Shown: piece after piece, positions 50,260 through 61,005 of the stretch
How positions within the stretch are numbered: position 1 is the first letter of the stretch
Layout of the letters: each line of letters starts with the position of its first letter
Assembly (NCBI GenBank): GCA_958450325.1
Contig: OY288259.1
Coordinates: 27,646,734 to 27,710,733 of the forward strand
Source: Agrostemma githago
Lineage: Eukaryota; Streptophyta; Magnoliopsida; Caryophyllales; Caryophyllaceae
Length of the DNA: 64,000 nt
Direction of reading: 5' to 3'
Notes under the pieces: generated by a model
What the model was told of the DNA's origin: nothing
Databases searched by the model: none
The model's input: the letters and a program-made list of their open reading frames with translations, nothing else
Made by a program: the position numbers and the translations under genes

Positions 50260-52188
50260 TAACTGATGCGTGACTTACTATTGGCATCCTCAGGGTGAGA
50301 CTCGAATAGAAATCGTTTGACTAGTATAATACGCGTTTTAGTTTTATGGTTCATCCATAACCACATATTTTCCCGGGCCGGTACTGGTGACCGACGTCCC
50401 ACTATACCGTGATATACTCCAAAATGGATATATCAGGTGTCCATGGCTAATTCGTATGGGTTTCGCGACATGTTCTAGGCTCAACTCGACTTTGGAAGTC
50501 CGTACCGATTCTCGAAAAGACTATGTGCACTAGTATAGACCCTATCTAGACCGACCGAGACTTAGTGTAAAGCATACATGGTGTCGTTATAATCCTTGCG
50601 TGACTATGTGCTACTTGGTTTCCGTGTCATTTTCAAAAACCGTCATTTCAAAAAATGCATCTTTTCAAAAAATATCCAATTTTCAAAAAACTCGGAAAGC
50701 TGCCGAAATTTAGACTTAGGATTTGACTCAAAACAAGCCTATTTTCTAGCCGGCATGCTATCCATTTCAATATTCGAATTTCCGATCCACCATTCGATTT
50801 TCGAATTTTTACATTTCAATTTCGATTTTCAAATCTTTGAGATGTCATTCTCGATTTTCAAATTTTCGAGATGCCGTTTCGATTTCAATTTTGTTCGGAA
50901 ATTCATTTTTTCGATATTCAAATTTCAAAATTCCAAATATTCAACTTTTCAAAAACCCGGGATGCTACCGAAATTAGGACTTACGATATGACTAAAAATA
51001 GCCTATTTCTAGCCGGTATGGTACCCATTTGAAAACTCAAAAAAAATTTCAAACCTTCAAAGTCGCGGCCCGATGGCACTTTGCCGGTTTCGAAAAATTG
51101 GGCCATCCACTGATTTTTTCGGATTTTTTTAAAAAAAAATTCCTTTTCAAAACTTTCCTCTTCTTAGGACTTCCCGTATTTGGTAGTGTCGGGTCTTGTC
51201 ATAAGTCGTCGAAGGTCTTTAGCGTTGTAATTCCATCGATCTTACATCACGGGTTTCCTCCTTTTCCCAGTCCGCCTTATTTGACTAAGGCAAGGCTAAC
51301 CAACGTAGGGCATACCCTTACCAAGGAAAGCCCGCTTACACACTCGAGTCCTAACTAGAAAGTCCCACGCGATCTTTCCCTCTAGCAGGACGGTCCCCAC
51401 GACCTCTCCTAAGGGAATTTCACCCATCTTTCGACCGGTTAGTCAAGTCATCCCAATTCAAGAATTTTTTAAACTTAAGGGTCTACCCTAATCACAGGGT
51501 CATCCCAATTCGAGTCAAGTCGAGGGTCTCTAGCGTCGAAACTCTGCCAATCTCACATCATGATTTTCTTCCCTTACCCCGTCTGCCTTTCCTCGAGGCC
51601 GAGTCAACCTTTTACAGGGCGTAGTCCTATAACAAAAGGGTCGCGATCCTTACGTCTAAGGGTCACTCATCCAACACTCGAGTCTTAACAAAGTCTTTGA
51701 TCCCACTCGGGGGCTACCCTTCGGTAGAGCGATCAATCACAGTTGCTCTAAGGGTCATGTCTTACACATGTCGTCTCGCGTACCCCACTTTTGAGTCACT
51801 TAGATGTCACACCATCCGAGTCCTACCAGAGTCTTTAGTCTCACTCGGGGGTTGTCCTCCACCCGAGCAGTCAACCACGGTCACTTTAAGGGGTACCCTG
51901 TGTTCATCCTGCATCGGCGTCCTTATGATGCCTTCTTCGAGTCGTACCTATGCTACGAACACTCGAGTCACCTAGGGTTAGGTCACCATGGTTGGTCCGA
52001 ACACACGACACGGTCAAATACGGTCGCCCCATTTTCGGACTCTCCCTTATGCAGCTCGAGTCCCATGGTCGAGTCCAAGTCAGGGTCGTTACCTTGTCCA
52101 GGTCAACGTTCGAGTATCCTAATCCAAGAATCCTTGTCATCCTGTCACCCCGGGCCATGTCTAGTTTGACTCCCTCTCTTGTATTTAC
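50260..52188 (+). mobile_element. Non-coding internal sequence of the Ogre-type element with degenerate duplications
   Basis: No gag or pol motif. Three diverged direct duplications are visible. CCGAAATT..CTAGCCGG segments occur near 50705 and 50957. CTTTAGCGTTG/CTCTAGCGTCG segments occur near 51217 and 51529. CACTCGGGGGCTACC/CACTCGGGGGTTGTCC segments occur near 51706 and 51842. TTTCAAATTT-rich sequence fills 50630-50960. Frames such as 50596-50991 and 51804-52169 are chance. Confidence 0.6.
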
Positions 52189-52281
52189 ATTTCAATTCGA
52201 CCCATCTCACATGAGATTCATTCGCCTGCACAAACCCGCGCGTGGCCGCGTCGGGGTGGACCTATATATGTCATGTCCACA

Positions 52282-52907
52282 CTAGGAGGGGTGTATATTA
52301 CTTAAGGTAGGTCCTCACATTGATAAATCGTCGTCCTATTATGGTTGAGTTGCCTAGTTAGAGACTTTGGATCTTCGCTGCATGTGAAGTTGGTGTTTGA
52401 GTTCTCGAAGCTAGTTTTTAGTATATCCCTAGTGAAAGTCTAGCCTTGTGCACACTGATTCAATCCATAACGCCAGTTTTGAATATTATTATTTTTATCG
52501 ATAAATTTTGATTAGGAGGTGGACGAATGTCTTAAGTTTTCTCCGAAAGCTTTTTTCTATTATAATGTTTTACTGTTTTTCGTTTTTACTATATTTATAT
52601 AATAGTAACTACAGTTTTAAAATCTTGTAATATGGTTGGGAGAACGTCGTCGTTGCTCCTCACTAATTGTGGCTGTTATGTTTTTAATATGACAGGTATA
52701 TGTGTTCCCTTCGGGTGGGCTAAAGGGCAGTTGTGGATCCTACTTTGTTTTTAATAAATTTCTGTACTATGGATTGTTATACCCCGTTTGATGATTGTTT
52801 TTATTTTTAGCCATTTTTATTTATCAAAACATAGTTATAGTATGTTATAATCCCACATATACAGTGTTTCCACCACTGTATTGTGTTAGTATTTGTAGGG
52901 GCTTACA
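52282..52907 (+). repeat. Diverged LTR related to the tandem family, right piece
   Basis: It continues the LTR interrupted at 47664 and ends GGGGCTTACA, like the GGGGATTACA end of the tandem LTRs. Shared words include GGAGGGGTGT, CCTATTATGGTTGAGT, CTCGAAGCTAGTTTTTAGTAT and AAGTTTTCTCCGAAA. No tRNA-Met primer site follows, so it is a solo or truncated LTR. Confidence 0.75.
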
Positions 52908-53480
52908 CTTCTGGTCGAAGTCTAGGGGCCTTGCCCCGCTTGTCTGGAGGTAGGCAGAGGGGCTTTGTTTTCTATACATGGCTAAGTCTGCCTTAGGCCT
53001 TGTTGGTTCAGCTTTGATGCCGCCCTGTCCTTGACTTCTGGTACGATCGAAGTTCAGGGGCTGGTCGTGCCCCCTGCCCGCCTAGAGGTGGGCAGAGGGA
53101 CTTTGTTGGGGTGTCAATTTTACCCGATCTTTGCAATAGGGGCTCCCTCCTATTGCCCCCTGCTCTTTTGTTTGTGAGATGCTATTCGAACAAGTAACGA
53201 GTATAAACAAAGGGTATATCATTTCATTACTTTAAAAACTGTTGTTAGACGGCGCCGTCAACATTTTAACTCGAACGTCCTCCGGCTTTTAGAGAATCGA
53301 AAACGCAAACTCTGAAAAAATAGACCACTTTAAACGTAATAATTCCTTAAGGTGTCTGCGTTCCAGTGCGAAGCCAACTCCTATCCCTCGGCATTGGCAA
53401 GTCTGTAAGTGCCGAGGCCCAGGACCTGAGTGACTTGGTAGGGGCCTTCTCAGTTGGCACTCAGTTTGCCGTGCTCTCTA
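52908..53480 (-). mobile_element. 3' untranslated part of a Tat element, with a duplicated ~60-bp unit
   Basis: It follows the integrase end on the minus strand. Two related units (about 52913-52972 and 53045-53105) share TCGAAGT, AGGGGC, GGTRGGCAGAGGG and CTTTGTT. Repeats in this position are known from Retand-like Tat elements, but two copies are too few to decide. Confidence 0.5.
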
Positions 53481-53487
53481 CCCCTGC

Positions 53488-55391
53488 CTACCGCCTAGGT
53501 ATTCTTAGGACAAGGTCCCCCACCTGGAAGCTTCTTTCGCTTACCCTTCTGTTGTAGGCTTTTCTCATTCTTTGTTGGTATGCCGCTATATTTTCACAGG
53601 CCTCCTCCCTTACCTTACCTAGCAGGTCTAGGGCTTCTATCAATGCTGTTTCATTTCTGGCTCTGTCAAATAATTGTGATCTGAGGGTTGGGACTCTGGC
53701 CTCGATGTGTAGGAGGGCTTCGACACAGTATACCAGATCATAGGAGGTCTGTACGGTGGACTCCTTTCTAGTTGTTCTTATAGACCAAAGGACGCTAGGG
53801 AGTTCGTCCTCCCATCTCTCTTTCAGATCATCCACCATCTTTTTCAGGCCATTTAGAATTTGCTTGTTGGCCGCCTCGGCCTGGCCGTCGATTTGCGGAT
53901 GACATATAGCGGAGTATGCGACAACAATCCCGTGTCGAACTGACGCCCATGGTCTAACACTAACACATTAGGCAGGCCATAGTGCGTAATGACGTTCCAC
54001 CATATGTCCTTCTGAACCGCGGGCTCGGTTATATTGGGGACCGCTTCTGCCTCCACCCATTTGGTAAAGTAATCAATCGCAACAATAAGGAATTTCCTTC
54101 CCCATATCGCGATAGTGAATGGTCCGAGGATATCCATCCTCCACTGGGCGAAAAGGATGGGAGAGAGGATTGGTCGAAGGTCGTGGGCCGGCGCATGTAT
54201 TATACGTGCGAATAGTTGGCATTTCTTACATTCGAGGCCAACTCTTTGGCATGTACCACCATGGTCGGCCAATAATACTCAGCTCGCAGAGCTTTGTGGG
54301 CGAGAGTCCTCCCGCCTATGTGGTGTCCGCGTATTCCTGAATGAATGTCGTCTAAAACCACGGCGTCTTGCTCTGCCCCCAAGCATCTGAGTAGAGGTAA
54401 AGAAAGGGACTTTCGATATTGATCCTTATGTACCATGCTGCTTTTAATGGTATTCTTTTTCGCAGGGCAGGTTCTTCTAGTAGCGCGTCGTCCTTTTAAA
54501 TCGGGTGATTGGTGCCATCCATCCTTCGGGGTTGGACTCCTCGACTACGTTAATTTGCTGAGGGTCGGAAGTTGATTTCTCTTTTACTACGTCGACCCAG
54601 ACTGATCTTCTGATGTCTTGTAGGTTAGAGCTTGTTAGCTTGGATAAGGCATCAACTCAGTTGTTTTGTGATCTGGGGACCTGTCTGACTTCATAAGACT
54701 TGAGTTTTGACAACTCCCCTTTCACTTTTTCCAAGTATGAGACCATGGTCAGATCTCTGGCCTCGTACTCCCCATTGATCTGGTTGGCAATGAGTTGGGA
54801 GTCAGTGGCCAGGACGATCCTTTCTTCTCCAACGGCCATAGCCAGGTTGATGTCAGCCAACACAACCTTATATTGTGCCTCATTATTTGACGCCGGAAAA
54901 GTGAATCTTAGCGCGTGTTCAAGTCGACTCCTTCTGGGCTTGTCAGCATGACCCTTGCCCTCGCACCATTGGCTGTAGATGACCCATCGGTGAACACCAG
55001 CCATTCTCCGGCGGGTAGGTCATCTTCCTCTGAATGGGAGCACTCGACAAGGAAGTTAGCCATAGCCTGTGCCTTGATGGCGGTTCTTGACTGGTAGTTT
55101 ATGCCGAGGGCACTAAGCTCTATGGCCCACCTTAATAATCTTCCTGACTTTTCAAATTTTTCCAGGACCTTCTTTAGAGGTTGGTCCGTGAGCACGGTGA
55201 CAAGGTGCGCATCGAAGTAGGGTCGGAGCATCCGAGGCGCCACCACCACAGCATACACCGCCTTTAATTTTCAACCATTGGATAGTTCTTTTCGGCCTGC
55301 CCGAGGGCGTGACTTACGAAGTAGATAGGCTGTTGTGTCACGACGTATTCTCTTAGTATGACCGCGCTTACCGTTGTGTTGGTAACGACAA
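53488..55391 (-). pseudogene. Tat-lineage pol fragment: RT end, RNase H, second RNase H, integrase
   Basis: Read on the minus strand from 55391: the RT connection (PIYFVSHALGQAEKNYPMVE), a one-base frameshift near 55270, then RNase H (YFDAHLVTVLTDQPLKKVLE, with SGRLLRWAIEL). Next comes a second RNase H, FTDGSSTANGA from about 55000, continuing in another frame with NNEAQYK and DSQLIANQI. This dual RNase H is the signature of the Tat clade. After a gap, 54436-54200 encodes the H2C2 zinc region (HSGIRGHHIGGRTLAHKALRAEYYWPTM). 54272-53853 is the integrase core, with Asp in WRMDILGP and LVLDHGRQFD. 53838-53488 is the integrase C-terminal part (WEDELPSVLWSIRTT). Multiple frameshifts and stops; gag, protease and most of RT are missing. 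Confidence 0.85.
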
Positions 55392-55695
55392 TTTATGACC
55401 CGCATTTCGGAAGGTTCCCTTCCATTCAAGTACCTGGGTGTACCAGTTCAGTCTGGAAAGCTTAGTCGCCAGGAATGCAATGTCCTCACTGAAAATATTA
55501 TGGCTCGAAATAGAAGCATTGGGGCACGTAAGCTATCTTATGCAGGCCGTGTCACGTTGATGAACTCGGTGCTCAATACGCTTTACAATTACAGGGCCTG
55601 TATATTCCTCTTGCCTAGGTACACTATTAAGAGAATTGAGGCTATATGCAAAAATTTCTTGTGGGATGGAAGTGCGGATTATAGAAGGGTACCAC
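55392..55695 (+). pseudogene. LINE (L1-type) reverse transcriptase C-terminal fragment
   Basis: About 100 codons in one open frame contain FKYLGVPVQSGKLSRQEC, then ARKLSYAGRVTLMNSVLNTL and CKNFLWDGS. This is the conserved order of plant LINE ORF2 after the RT core. It is cut on the left by Tat pol sequence at about 55392 and on the right by the Ogre-type LTR at 55696. The open frame continues into the LTR only by chance. Confidence 0.82.
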
Positions 55696-57322
55696 TGTGG
55701 ACGTCCGTCCGCACCGCCCGACGCCCCGCGCGCGGGACCAACCCGGTTTCATCGCGGCGGCCACCCACGCGGCCCCCTCCCGGTCGGGGGGCGGTCCGAT
55801 CTCGCGTTCGGGGCAAATGTTTCGGACCTTGATTCGGATGACGATCCGGACTTGTACTAGACGGGCGCAGGCGCCCGTGTTTCCGTTGGGATCGATCGAG
55901 TCGTGGTTCTAAATGTTTAAAGGCCGATATGTTTGGTAAGGAGACCTTTTTAGTGAACCGAATTTGTTACGATTTGTAGAGTCGCCACCGAGTCAATTAT
56001 GGGGACTCGGAAACCGTTCATGTCAACTTTGATCCCTAACCGGCTTAAAGTTGAGTAGCACGGGACCTAAAGATAAAGACTTGTACCCTTAAGCACTCCA
56101 TGCCTGGATTGACTCTCATTGCCAATGGTTTCGGACATCCAGAAACCGTCGATTCTGAGTAAGAGAAGAGGGTATGTATTGGGAAGCCAATTCCCGCTAG
56201 ACATCGGCACCCAATCCCGCCCGCACAATAGAGGCCTCTACTAATGAATAGTGGGCTGATAACTTTCTTCCTTTGTCGTGGCGGAGGTACTTTAACATCC
56301 ATTGTTTTAAACCCTATACCCTTGCTATGTCGGTTGTTTAAGGACAAGTAAGCTTTGTTGTCGAAATAGTTGTGTTTACATTCTTTGCATGCGATCTCAC
56401 GTGACAGGCATGCCATGAAAAGATGCACGTAGGAGAATAGAGAGTACTAATATTATAGGTGTTATCAAATCACTTTTAATAACGTGATAATACGGATATT
56501 AGTCATTCTCGTGGTATACCTTACCCGATATGCCGCTTAAGATGCTTCGACTCGGTATTAGTAAGGATGCATCGAACCTTGTAAGGTGAGCACCGAGACT
56601 AATACGGAACTCGTCCATCGCTTTGTTCAGTTTTAGCTTGTTTACGTTTTGATTTTCGTGTTAGGTGATTTAGCATGCGATTATAATGTCATAAAAGCAA
56701 TAAATCATACGAAAGCTGTAAATGCATATGTAAATAAATCACTTAATGAGGAGTTGCGCCCTCGGAGTATATGCTAAACGGAACGCGATGCACAGATAGC
56801 TGAGAACGGATCTCGGAACTACTCGGGTCTATTTAGAGTGTTTTAGTGTTTATGGTTGAAGTTGGGACGTTACGTGTTTTAGTACGTGTCGTGGACCTAG
56901 TGTCCACATTTGACATTATCGTAGTGCATAATAAAGGTACAAAAATGTAAAGTTTTGTTTAGATGACAACCTAGTGACGGTTCGGCTTTGAAAGGCGGAT
57001 CCTCCTAGCTTGCCTGGTGTTTTCGGCAAAGTTCCATTACCGTTGACCCTACCTGCGGCTAATCCGGCAAAACTCCGTTACTATTTGTAGGTTCTGCGGC
57101 TAATCTGGCAGAACTCTATTGCTAGACTCGGAGTAGCTAGTCGAACACAGGCACCTCGGGATCGAGTGAAGTGGTCGAAGGTGAGGAGTAGCGTTGATTT
57201 CGCTTATCGAAACTACGATCGAGTGGATCATTTGCTTTGGGTGTCGGAGTGCGAGCCCAAGCGAGAAACTCTTACGAGTAAAGAGATAAGGGAAGATGTG
57301 AATTGTGTCGAATGAAGTGAGT

Positions 57323-57339
57323 GGGGGGGGGGGGGGGGG
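57323..57339. repeat. Run of 17 G abutting the LTR TATA box
   Basis: Uninterrupted G from 57323 to 57339. On the minus strand it is a C run directly downstream of CTATAAATA. Confidence 0.9.
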
Positions 57340-57348
57340 TATTTATAG
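57340..57348 (-). promoter_or_regulatory. TATA box of the Tat/Ogre-type LTR
   Basis: Minus-strand CTATAAATA, about 510 bases from the LTR start. Confidence 0.6.
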
Positions 57349-57377
57349 TCGTTTTTGGCTCTCGTCATCCAGATGTA

Positions 57378-57458
57378 CGCCTGAGTCCAGGCGCACAAAA
57401 ACTCAGGCGCCTGAGTTTGGGCATGTGAAGACTCAGACGCGCGAGGTGAGGCGCTCGG
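57378..57458. promoter_or_regulatory. Palindrome cluster (ACTCAGGCGCCTGAGT type) upstream of the LTR TATA box
   Basis: CGCCTGAGTCCAGGCG, ACTCAGGCGCCTGAGT (perfect 16-base palindrome) and ACTCAGACGCGCGAGG occur within 81 bases, starting 30 bases upstream of the TATA box on the minus strand. Confidence 0.6.
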
Positions 57459-57860
57459 AAATTTGAAGATACGATTTTGATACTTTCCAAAACCGAGAGT
57501 TGTGTGTATTGTACGTGATTTGGAGACTAAGTATTCTCTCCTTTGACCTAGCGCCGTTGTGCCGAGTGGGCCTCGGGTGTGCGTACTGAAGTTCGCTTGG
57601 CGCGGTGCTGAATCGGTTCGTGTTTCGAGACCGATTTGGAGTCCCGGTGTCGGAATTGACTCTAATTAGTGTCTATGCAACCGTAATGACACGACTATGG
57701 CTGCCTTGATGTTAATTTAATTTTCCGAGTAATTATTTGATCCGTTCTATAGAAAAAACTATCTAAAACATCGCAAACTCGCGTCGCGTTGCATTCCGAT
57801 CGTCATCGGGTGTTTTTTGGACGCTTTTCCAGCCACCAGGTCCAAATTTGGGTGTCTACA

Positions 57861-58184
57861 AAGCCCTCACTTTGACTAAGGCTTGGACAAGGCGAAAGTC
57901 AAAGTATAGCCACCAAGGTCAATCGAGGATTACGACCTGGTGGTTGTCCGGTCGGGTCGTTCTAAGTCCATTGGACTGCGTGTTGAGGCTCGCCATCCAG
58001 GGCATAAAAATCATACCTGACGCCTTCGCCTGTGGTCGCCTATCGGGGCCCGGGCCCATGTTTGTCATCTCGTTCTAGGTTTGTCACGCTCACGTGCTTT
58101 TGCCTTTTTGGATGTATAAGAATCTATTTATATTTGGACTGCTTTTCGAGTGCATATGATGGGTTGAGCGTGAATGAAAAATGT
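57861..58184 (-). mobile_element. Polypurine tract and 3' untranslated region of the Tat element
   Basis: The minus-strand AAAGTGAGGGCTT (57861-57873) adjoins the LTR start. The following roughly 300 bases have no coding motif and lead into the tandem repeat array. Confidence 0.6.
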
Positions 58185-59270
58185 TCGTTTGTGTCAGCTT
58201 TCATTCGAACAGTCACCTTCGGGATGCCTATGATCCCTTGAGCTCGAAAACAAAATGCTCGAGTGTGTCAGTATCCACTCGAACAATTCCCTTCGGGATG
58301 CCTATAACCCCTTGGGCAAAATGTTTTAGCGTGTCAGTATCCGCTCAAACTTGAATCACTATTTTCTGTGCCTGTGGGGCGCTTATGTCCCCTCGAGCAA
58401 AATGCTTGAGCGTGTCAGTATCCGCTCAAACTTAAATCGTTGTTGCCGTGCCCTCAGGATAACCAAGAACCATTAGGCAAAATTTGTTTGAGCGTGTCAA
58501 TATCCGCTCAAACTTATATTGCTGTTCGCTGTGCCTTTCAGGATAACTAAGGCCCGTTAGGCAAAATACGTTTGAGCGTGTCAGTATCCGCTCAAACTCA
58601 AATTGTTGTTTGCTATGCCTTCAGGATGACTAAGACTCGTTAGGCAAAATACGTTTGAGCATGGTCCGTATCCGCTCAAACTCAAATTGCTGTTTGCTGT
58701 TCGTTCAGGATAACTAAGACCCGTTAGGCAAAATACATTTGAGCGTGTTAGTATCCGCTCAAACCCAAATTGATGTTTGTTGTGCCTTCTTGACTAAGAC
58801 CCGTTAGGCAAAATACGTTTGAGTGTGTCAGTATCCGCTAAAACTCAAATTGCTATTTGCTGTGCCTTTAGAATGACTAAGACCCGTTAGGCAAAATACG
58901 TTTGAGCGTGTCAGTATCCACTCTAACTCAAATTGTTGTTTGCTGTGCCTTCAGAATAACTATGACCCGTTAGGCTCGAAAAATGTTTGAGCGTATCAGT
59001 ATCCGCTCCAACTCAAATTGCCTAGATAAATAAGAACCGTTAGGCTCGAAAAAAATGTTTGAGCGTGTCAGTATCCGCTCAAACTCAAATTGCGTGGATA
59101 ACTAAGACCCATTAGGCTCGAAAAAAATGTTTGAGCGTGTCAGTACTCACTCAAACTCAAATTGTCTGGATAACTAAGACCCGTTAGGCTCGAAAAATGT
59201 TTGAGCGTGTCAGTATCCGCTCAAACTCGAATTGCCTGAATAACTAAGACCCGTTAGGCTTGAAAAAAAT
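58185..59270. repeat. Tandem array of ~14 hairpin-bearing units (65-88 bp)
   Basis: Each unit holds a TTTGAGCG ... CGCTCAAA inverted repeat around TGTCAGTATC. Units 3-10 are about 83-88 bases, with a TTTGCTGTGCCTTCAGGA / CCGTTAGGCAAAATACG linker. Units 11-14 are about 70 bases, with a shorter linker (AATTGCCTGGATAACTAAG, CCGTTAGGCTCGAAAAA). Units 1 and 2 are the most diverged. The array breaks off after a half unit at 59270. The end of the right inverted arm (63715-64000) carries matching units. Confidence 0.9.
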
Positions 59271-61005
59271 GTTTGCTGGCACTTTGTTCGTTTTGTTTAG
59301 ATCAAATTCGTTCTACGGGTTTATCTTATTTTTTTCGGATTTGTTTTTCTTTGTTCTGATTTATTATGTGCTTGGATTCGTTGGGACTTTGTTTAGATTG
59401 GTTTTGTTTCGCCTGATATATCACGTGCTCGAGCGTGAGCATTCTCGTTAGTCGAGGTTCTTATGGTTGCTTCATTATTGTTCTTTGTTCGGGACTGACT
59501 TATAGGCTTGCTTTACCGGTATTGGTTAGTAAATCGTCTTGTCGTTGTTTCTTTTGTTTGGTTTATGAGTTTGTATGTTGTGAGTGTTGGATAGCGTGTT
59601 TTGTTTATTCTCGTTTTGGTTTTGAGTCGAGCAATTAGGCGCGCACCCGGTTGCGCCTCGAAATTCAAGCGCTTAGCCCCCAGCGGTCCAGGATTTGGAC
59701 GCGAGACCTGAGGCGCCCGGATTTTCGTGGGTCAGGTTCCTTTAAGTTCAGCGAAGGGGGAACGAACGATTCATTCGCCCCGAAACTCAAACGCGCGCGC
59801 CTCTTCGCCTTAATCTTGCTCCTTCGACCTATTCAACCGATATCCGTCTCGATTTTTGCCATACACGATAATGTCGACGTCGGGTACATATTTCTTTTTT
59901 GTCTATTGTCAATATTGCTTAATTTGGTTGAATGTGAGTTGAATTAGTTAAAACCCCAGAAAATAAATTTGGGTGTTTTGAATTTGCTGAATTTCGATGT
60001 TTATGCTTGGTCCCATTGTTCAATTAAGGTCGAATAGAGATTGTTAAAATAGTTATAAGCTTGATTGAAGGTTTTGAGGTACGATAATGGCCTCCTATGG
60101 GAATAACTTCGAAATGCTGGGGTTAGGGACCGTTCGCCCGGTTATTCACGTACTTGTCCTTTGTAATCTTGCTTAATTAGTGTTTGTGATGTCGTGGGTG
60201 CTTTCTATGTCGTTCTTTGTGAGCTAGGATGACCTCTAGGGCATTCCGTGAGGTTTTGTGTCACTTACGACGGACCCAAAGGTGTTGTAACGATGTCAGA
60301 TTTTCCCGAAACCACTTCCATTGTGTCCGGGATGGAAGATAGGTGTTAGTGGGCTTTTCGGAACTTTGATAACTCTATCCAAAATTTCGACCTTATTTTG
60401 ACATGTTTAAGCTGTTTTAGCCTGACCTGAGGCATGAATTTTTCTATTTTGCTTGGTTTTGCAGCTAGAGATGATACCGAGCGTCCCGAGGGAGCTTCTT
60501 CGGTTGGCACTAGCGGCGAGGCTGCCGGGACGAGCTCACTTACTCCCCGCGGGATTCGCAGAAGACGACGAAGCGTTCCGTCGCAACGTCGCGATCTAGA
60601 GGCCACAAATGAGGCCGACTTCGATAGAGTAAGGAAGTGTAGGCTTCCCGAGACGGTTGCTAGGAGGGTTCGTGTCTCGACTGTCGTGCCAAAGAACGAG
60701 GAGATTGGTTACGAGGATCCTCCGTGGGCTCGCGACTGGGAAGATCCCCAGTTGTTGTTTCGTTCTAATTTGCACGTTTCTCACCGCATTGTGCGGGGTC
60801 TGGTGAGTATTTTATCTTGTGCTTTTGTTTTATGTTTTAAAATTTGGTTTTGGTTGACTTGGTTGGATTTGGATTGTTTTGTTTATACTTGTATTGTCTC
60901 GACTTGCAGCCCCCAGGTTCAATGAGGACCTTCTCGGGTTTTACGACATGCCTTGAGATCTATTCTCAAAAGTTGACCCCCGCGGCAAAGGGGATTATCG
61001 CGAGG
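58980..61005. repeat. Left arm of a >2 kb inverted repeat
   Basis: It pairs with 61975-64000 read in reverse, including tandem units, the PMD first exons and introns. Differences are scattered substitutions and small indels. The left limit is not reached because the right arm leaves the window. Confidence 0.9.
59271..59870. other. Region between tandem repeats and the PMD start
   Basis: T-rich 59280-59430, then GC-rich 59640-59830. The frames 59260-59451, 59435-59638 and 59651-59947 are kept in the inverted copy (63033-63329, 63342-63545, 63529-63720) only because the arms are near-identical. None has a domain. It is the likely promoter and 5' UTR of the PMD gene. Confidence 0.5.

Larger units (their letters stand above)
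47665..52281 (+). mobile_element. Ogre/Tat-type element with internal deletion and truncated 3' LTR
   Basis: It comprises a complete 5' LTR (47665-50238), a primer site, about 1.95 kb of non-coding internal sequence, and only the last 93 bases of a 3' LTR (52189-52281). The flanks CTAGT (47660-47664) and CTAGG (52282-52286) look like a target duplication with one change, and the host LTR is continuous across it. All coding capacity has been lost. Confidence 0.82.
55696..57860 (-). repeat. 3' LTR of a Tat/Ogre-type element (2165 bp)
   Basis: On the minus strand it starts TGTAGACACCCAAATTTGG at 57860 and ends GACGTCCACA at 55696. The right flank is a purine tract (AAAGTGAGGGCTT on the minus strand), as expected for a 3' LTR whose internal region lies to the right. 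The left flank is LINE sequence. It has a TATA box at 57340-57348, a palindrome cluster upstream of it, and a 17-G run. Frames at 55697-55912 and 56045-56428 are chance. Confidence 0.82.

Noticed and set aside
55697..55912. Arg/Pro-rich frames in the GC-rich end of the LTR at 55696
   Set aside because: They start in LINE or LTR sequence, have no domain, and reflect GC-rich LTR composition.
59651..59947. 98-codon frame conserved in both inverted arms
   Set aside because: Conservation is explained by the duplication itself. There is no domain, and it overlaps the proposed PMD exon 1 and donor in another frame.
60434..60464. ATG 60434 as the start of the PMD protein
   Set aside because: The bases from 60434 are a T-rich intron tail ending TTTTGCAG. 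The in-frame microexon at 59871 gives a better start and is present in both arms.
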